The position numbers and the translations under genes are program-made. DNA of 8,999 nucleotides from Fimenecus sp045631075 (GTDB taxonomy: Bacteria; Bacillota; Clostridia; Oscillospirales; Acutalibacteraceae). A model generated the notes under the pieces. The model was not told the DNA's origin. It did not search any database and saw only the letters and a program-made list of their open reading frames with translations. This document shows positions 5,357 through 8,999 of this stretch, one piece after another (position 1 is the first letter of the stretch; each line of letters starts with the position of its first letter). The DNA lies in assembly GCA_045631075.1 (NCBI GenBank), contig JAZQUC010000148.1, positions 1 through 8,999 of the forward strand, read 5' to 3'.

Positions 5357-7726
5357 ATGGAACTGAATAAACAACTTTTAGCACACACAAACGGACAGCC
5401 TGATTCTGATAATATTATTAAATCCAATAATGTTAAGGTAACTGTTTTAACGCCAAGTATGATTCGAGTTGAATATTCAACTGACGGAAAATTTACAGAT
5501 TTACCGTCACAGAGTATCTGGTACAGAAATTTTGGAAAAGTAGAGTTTTCTCACGAAACAAAAGCAGATATTTTAACAATAAAAACATCCTATGCAGAAT
5601 TTTATGTGAATTGCCATACAGGTGCGTTTAAGTACGCAGTTCTTGACGTCAAAAAGATTTCATACCATTCTGCAAATAATCTTAAGGGTACAACTCGTAC
5701 TCTTGACCAGACTTATGGCTCAAAAGAACTTGATGACGGTGTAATCTCAACTGATGGTGTTTCAATTTATGACGACAGTAAAACTCTTTTGCTTAACGAA
5801 GATGGTATGCTTTCATCTCGTGAAAAGGGTACGAAGGATATTTACGTTTTTGTATATGGCAAGGATTATGTTGCAGGCATAAATGACTTCTATAAAATTA
5901 CAGGTATGCCACCACTTGTACCAAGATATGTATTAGGTAACTGGTGGAGCCGTTACAGAGCATATACACAAAAGGAATATCTTGATTTGATGAACGAGTT
6001 TGCTCATCGTGATATCCCATTGACAGTTGCAACTGTTGATATGGACTGGCATTGGGTTGACCTTAAAAAGCAGTTCAATAAAAAGTATAAATCAAGCAAT
6101 ATTTTAAGCAGTGGTTGGACAGGATACAGCTGGAATACAGAGCTTTTCCCTGATTATAAAGGCTTCCTTAGAACACTTCAGGATATGGGACTTAAGGTTA
6201 CTCTTAATCTTCATCCTGCTGACGGTGTTCGTGCATTTGAAGATATGTATGAGCAAATGGCAGATGCTATGGGTGTTAATAAGTCAAAGGAAGAAACAGT
6301 TCAGTTCGATTTGACTGATAAAAAGTTCATCAATGCATATTTTGATATTCTTCATCATCCTTATGAAAATGATGGTGTTGATTTCTGGTGGATTGACTGG
6401 CAGCAGGGTACAAAGAGTAAAAAAGCAGGTCTTGACCCATTGTGGCTTCTCAATCACTATCATTATCTCGATACTGACCGTGAGGAAAGACGTCCAATGA
6501 TTCTTTCTCGTTATGCGGGTATCGGTTCACATCGTTATCCTCTTGGATTCTCAGGCGATACAGCAATTAACTGGAATGTGCTTGATTTCCAACCATACTT
6601 TACTGCAAACGCAGCTAACTGTGGTTATACTTGGTGGAGTCACGATATCGGTGGCCATATGTTTGGTGAACATGATGATGAGCTTTATATCCGTTGGTTA
6701 CAGATGGCAGTATTTTTACCAATTTTAAGACTTCATTCAACGAATCTTGATATTCTTGGTAAAGAACCTTGGAATTTCTCTTGGGAAGCAGAAGTTCTCG
6801 GTACAGAGTTCTTGCGTCTTCGTCATAAGATGATTCCATATATCTACTCAATGAACTATCGCACTTTTAAAGATGGTAGAGCACTTTGTGAACCATTGTA
6901 CTATACTCATCCTGACGATAAAGTTGCATTTGAATATGGAAACGAATATTATTTTGGTTCAGAATTGTTGGTTTGTCCTGTAACAACAAAACTTGATGCA
7001 AAAACAAAGACTGCAGCAACAAAAATGTGGTTGCCTGAAGGAAGATGGACTAATATCTTCGATGGCAAGATTTATAAGGGTGGTCAGGAGGTTGTTATTA
7101 ACAGCCCAATCAACACTATCCCTGCACTTGCAAAAGAAGGTGCAATTATTCCTATGTCAGCTGATGAGGGTAATGGTTGGGGTTGTCCTGAGCATCTTAA
7201 AATTGACATCTATCGTGGTACAAATGCTATTGACTTTTACGAAGACGACGGTGAAAGTGGCAAGTATAAGAATGGTGAATATTCAATTAGTAAGATGTCT
7301 GTAAAAGAAGAAGGGGATAAGCTTACATTTACAATCAATGGTGGTAAATCTCTCGACTTCATTCCAACACAGAGAAAATATACTCTTGAATTCAAGGATG
7401 TAGAGTCATTTGACGAAGTATCTGTAATGGTTAATGGACTTTATACTCCTGTAAATGCAGGCAAAAACTATTTCACACTTAATAATGTGAATGTAGCTGA
7501 TGAAATCATTGTAACTCTTTCTGGTGTGGTTGCAAAGAAGAATAAACCAGTAAAAGAGCGTGCACTTGATTGCATTATTCACCTTAACGGTAACAATATG
7601 AAGAAGGTTCTTACAAGCACAAGACTTAAGAAGTGTAAAGAAAAGGATTTAAAATCATTTACAAAACGCATAAAAGCAAAGTCACTCAGAATGTGCCTTG
7701 ACGAAGCAATCTTTGCATTAGAATAA
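5357..7726 (+). CDS. GH31 family alpha-glycosidase
   Basis: 789 residues, no signal peptide, so cytoplasmic. Residues about 1-185 are the N-terminal beta-sandwich. The TIM barrel begins near VPRYVLGNWWSRYRAYT (189-204), followed by TVATVDMDWHWVD (223-235), with active-site motifs DFWWIDWQQG (nucleophile Asp347), SHRYPLGFSGDT (acid/base Asp401) and WWSHDIGG (Asp430). Beta domains follow to about residue 724 (PEGRWTNIFDG, FYEDDGESG). GH31 members hydrolyse alpha-glucosides, alpha-xylosides or alpha-N-acetylgalactosaminides; the WIDWQQG form differs from the WxDMNE form of classical alpha-glucosidases and the substrate is left open. Residues 726-789 add a Lys-rich, probably helical tail that GH31 enzymes do not need. 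The start follows AGGGGAT at 5343-5349, which overlaps the preceding stop. Last gene of the operon; with the GH36-like enzyme it probably trims imported oligosaccharides. Confidence 0.92.
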   Translation: MELNKQLLAHTNGQPDSDNIIKSNNVKVTVLTPSMIRVEYSTDGKFTDLPSQSIWYRNFGKVEFSHETKADILTIKTSYAEFYVNCHTGAFKYAVLDVKKISYHSANNLKGTTRTLDQTYGSKELDDGVISTDGVSIYDDSKTLLLNEDGMLSSREKGTKDIYVFVYGKDYVAGINDFYKITGMPPLVPRYVLGNWWSRYRAYTQKEYLDLMNEFAHRDIPLTVATVDMDWHWVDLKKQFNKKYKSSNILSSGWTGYSWNTELFPDYKGFLRTLQDMGLKVTLNLHPADGVRAFEDMYEQMADAMGVNKSKEETVQFDLTDKKFINAYFDILHHPYENDGVDFWWIDWQQGTKSKKAGLDPLWLLNHYHYLDTDREERRPMILSRYAGIGSHRYPLGFSGDTAINWNVLDFQPYFTANAANCGYTWWSHDIGGHMFGEHDDELYIRWLQMAVFLPILRLHSTNLDILGKEPWNFSWEAEVLGTEFLRLRHKMIPYIYSMNYRTFKDGRALCEPLYYTHPDDKVAFEYGNEYYFGSELLVCPVTTKLDAKTKTAATKMWLPEGRWTNIFDGKIYKGGQEVVINSPINTIPALAKEGAIIPMSADEGNGWGCPEHLKIDIYRGTNAIDFYEDDGESGKYKNGEYSISKMSVKEEGDKLTFTINGGKSLDFIPTQRKYTLEFKDVESFDEVSVMVNGLYTPVNAGKNYFTLNNVNVADEIIVTLSGVVAKKNKPVKERALDCIIHLNGNNMKKVLTSTRLKKCKEKDLKSFTKRIKAKSLRMCLDEAIFALE

Positions 7727-7749
7727 AATATGTATATTATTTATTCTCG

Positions 7750-7801
7750 GCTCCCCTGAAAGGGGAGCTGTCATTTTGTAAAAAATGACTGAGGGGTTTT
7801 T
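7750..7801 (+). repeat. Palindromic repeat element, also a possible operon terminator
   Basis: Two adjacent hairpins: GCTCCCCT/AGGGGAGC (7750-7757 with 7761-7768) and GTCATTTT/AAAATGAC (7770-7777 with 7782-7789). A second AGGGG (7792-7796) could instead pair with the first CCCCT to enclose both. Five T follow. The form matches, from memory, intergenic elements scattered through many Clostridia genomes. It lies 23 bases after the GH31 stop and may end that transcript. Confidence 0.68.
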
Positions 7802-7816
7802 CACATCTGCAATTCC

Positions 7817-7889
7817 ATTTTCGCGTAGTGGCAGGCTTCCAAGCCTGCCTTTATATTTTCGCGTAGGGACAGACGTCCTCGTCTGTTCG
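7817..7889. repeat. Two tandem palindrome units with a shared 12-base head
   Basis: ATTTTCGCGTAG occurs exactly at 7817-7828 and again at 7855-7866, 38 bases apart. Each copy leads into a different palindrome: GGCAGGCTT/AAGCCTGCC (7830-7838 with 7841-7849) and ACAGACG/CGTCTGT (7869-7875 with 7880-7886). The shared head and variable stem suggest two members of one dispersed intergenic repeat family. No coding potential. Confidence 0.72.
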
Positions 7890-7893
7890 TTTT

Positions 7894-7918
7894 GTCGTTC
7901 TGAACAAAGTGCAGAATC
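7894..7918. repeat. Fragment resembling the GTCATTCTGAGC-type dispersed repeat
   Basis: The stretch starts GTCGTTCTGAACAAAG and ends GCAGAATC. It resembles, from memory, a short interspersed motif of the form GTCATTCTGAGC...GAAGAATC that is common in bacterial intergenic DNA. It contains a weak inverted pair (GTTCTG with CAGAAT). Assignment rests on recall and a single copy. Confidence 0.42.
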
Positions 7919-7920
7919 AA

Positions 7921-7955
7921 AAAAGGAGCAGGTTAAATAAAAACCTGCTCCTTTT
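7921..7955. terminator. Probable bidirectional terminator
   Basis: A 14-bp perfect stem (AAAAGGAGCAGGTT at 7921-7934 with AACCTGCTCCTTTT at 7942-7955) and a 7-base A/T loop. An A run on the left (7919-7924) gives a T run on the minus strand, and TTTT ends the plus strand. It separates the glycosidase operon from the rRNA operon. Confidence 0.82.
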
Positions 7956-7956
7956 C

Positions 7957-8300
7957 AATACATTATATTATAAAATATAATTTGTAAAGAAATAAACAAC
8001 TATGGTTAAAATGAAAAACCAAAGGACTGCGTTTAAAATAAGAATAAAAAAATTGCGTTTTAATAGTAATTTTTTTCGTTTTTATATTCAATAACTAATT
8101 TAATTGAAGTGAAAAATTGCACTACAATAAGAATAAATAAAATTATTAATCGCATATCATCACAATATTAAATATATCAAAAATAGACCTATCTGTCAAT
8201 TTGCACACAAAAATCAACTCAAACAGAACTTTTTTATTCATTAAAAACACCGAATTCGATACACGCGGAACAGTTTACAAAAAGGTGCAAAAAAATTGAA
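7957..8300. other. A+T-rich spacer without recognisable genes
   Basis: No ORF with a plausible ribosome-binding site is seen on either strand. The stretch is very A+T-rich, with A and T tracts throughout. A 12-base direct repeat AATAAGAATAAA occurs at 8037-8048 and 8126-8137 but is low-complexity and may be chance. The A-tracts at about 8279-8305 lie directly upstream of the rRNA -35 and could act as an UP element. Confidence 0.6.
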
Positions 8301-8308
8301 AAAAGTTG

Positions 8309-8337
8309 TTGACTTTTGTCTTGCCATTTGATATTAT
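8309..8337 (+). promoter_or_regulatory. rRNA operon promoter
   Basis: TTGACT (8309-8314), a 17-base spacer and TATTAT (8332-8337), preceded by A-tracts that could serve as an UP element. Predicted start is about 8344, giving a leader of about 260 bases before mature 16S. A second, weaker -35-like TTGAAA at 8296-8301 has no matching -10 at normal spacing. Confidence 0.82.
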
Positions 8338-8343
8338 ATACGA

Positions 8344-8603
8344 GCGCCAAGGACAGAGGCTAAACGCTGAAAGCCTAAAACGCAAAATCTGAACCTTGAA
8401 AATTAAACAACGACGAGATAAAAAGGAACCCTGTAGATTCTTTGAGGGTATAAGATACTCAACAGAGAAATACAAGAAACAGTAATTCTTTTGGATAACA
8501 AAAGAGTTAAACAAAACGCTAAGCGTTTAAGAGTTTTAAAGAAGTAAAGAGCTAAAAAGCACTTTAGAAAATGATTAGTACATCGAAAGATGTTTAATAC
8601 AAT
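8344..8603 (+). ncRNA. Transcribed 16S leader with hairpins and boxA-like element
   Basis: Removed leader of the rRNA precursor. TGAACCTTGAAAATTAAAC from 8390 resembles the Firmicutes antitermination boxA region. Hairpins visible: AGGCT/AGCCT (8357-8361 with 8372-8376); a 10-bp stem with one wobble, AATTCTTTTG/CAAAAGAGTT (8484-8493 with 8499-8508); AAACG/CGTTT (8514-8518 with 8524-8528); and ACATC-GAAA-GATGT (8580-8593), a GNRA-capped hairpin just ahead of the mature 5' end. None has a T run, as expected for a leader that must not terminate. The partner strand of the 16S processing stem lies outside the window. Confidence 0.68.

Positions 8604-8999
<396 letters not shown>

Noticed and set aside
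7817..7889. Possible mini CRISPR array because a 12-base unit repeats at a 38-base interval
   Set aside because: Only two copies, the repeated part is 12 bases, the intervening segments are themselves palindromes, and no cas gene is present.
8037..8137. Direct repeat AATAAGAATAAA as a possible attachment site or iteron
   Set aside because: Two low-complexity copies in very A+T-rich DNA; no integrase, replication protein or tRNA gene nearby.
8275..8514. Minus-strand ORF of 79 codons in the rRNA leader
   Set aside because: It overlaps the rRNA promoter and leader, has no ribosome-binding site, and its composition is that of random A+T-rich DNA.
8514..8528. Near-palindrome AAACGCTAAGCGTTT as a possible operator
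   Set aside because: It lies well inside the transcribed rRNA leader, far from the promoter, and is better read as one of the leader hairpins.

Overview
The window comes from the low-GC Gram-positive class Clostridia, most likely the Ruminococcus/Oscillospiraceae group. The evidence is a partial 16S rRNA gene at the right end whose V1-V3 sequence reads like that family, A+T-rich intergenic DNA, strong GGAGG ribosome-binding sites and Firmicutes-style sigma-A promoters. This placement comes from reading the sequence, not from a database search.

Layout, left to right. (1) Positions 1-810: the 3' end of rplJ (L10), complete rplL (L7/L12) and a strong terminator; rpoB does not follow. (2) Positions 867-1348: two consecutive very small genes of 38 and 39 codons. 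Each has its own extended -10 promoter and a near-ideal Shine-Dalgarno, and each ends in a hairpin built on the same GGTGTG/CACACC stem. The two peptides align without gaps, contain no Lys, Arg or His, and both fit two consecutive amphipathic helices. (3) Positions 1363-2106: a lipoprotein with an Asn-rich linker. It starts 15 bases after the second hairpin with no room for a promoter of its own, so it probably depends on read-through from the second peptide gene. (4) Positions 2160-7726: a three-gene operon from one extended -10 promoter, coding for a four-cysteine C_GCAxxG_C_C-type protein, a GH36-like glycosidase with a C-terminal lectin-like domain, and a GH31 glycosidase. No glycosidase has a signal peptide, so they should act on imported oligosaccharides. 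(5) Positions 7740-7955: several different short palindromic or dispersed-repeat-like elements packed into about 200 bp, ending in a probable bidirectional terminator. (6) Positions 7957-8999: A+T-rich spacer, a strong rRNA promoter, a structured leader and the first ~396 nt of 16S rRNA.

The most novel item is the tandem small-peptide locus with its read-through lipoprotein. It resembles phenol-soluble-modulin or leaderless-bacteriocin loci in size and helical design, but the peptides are uniformly acidic and I cannot assign them to a known family. The ribosomal and rRNA parts are ordinary. The glycosidases are recognisable by family, but their substrates cannot be fixed from sequence alone.
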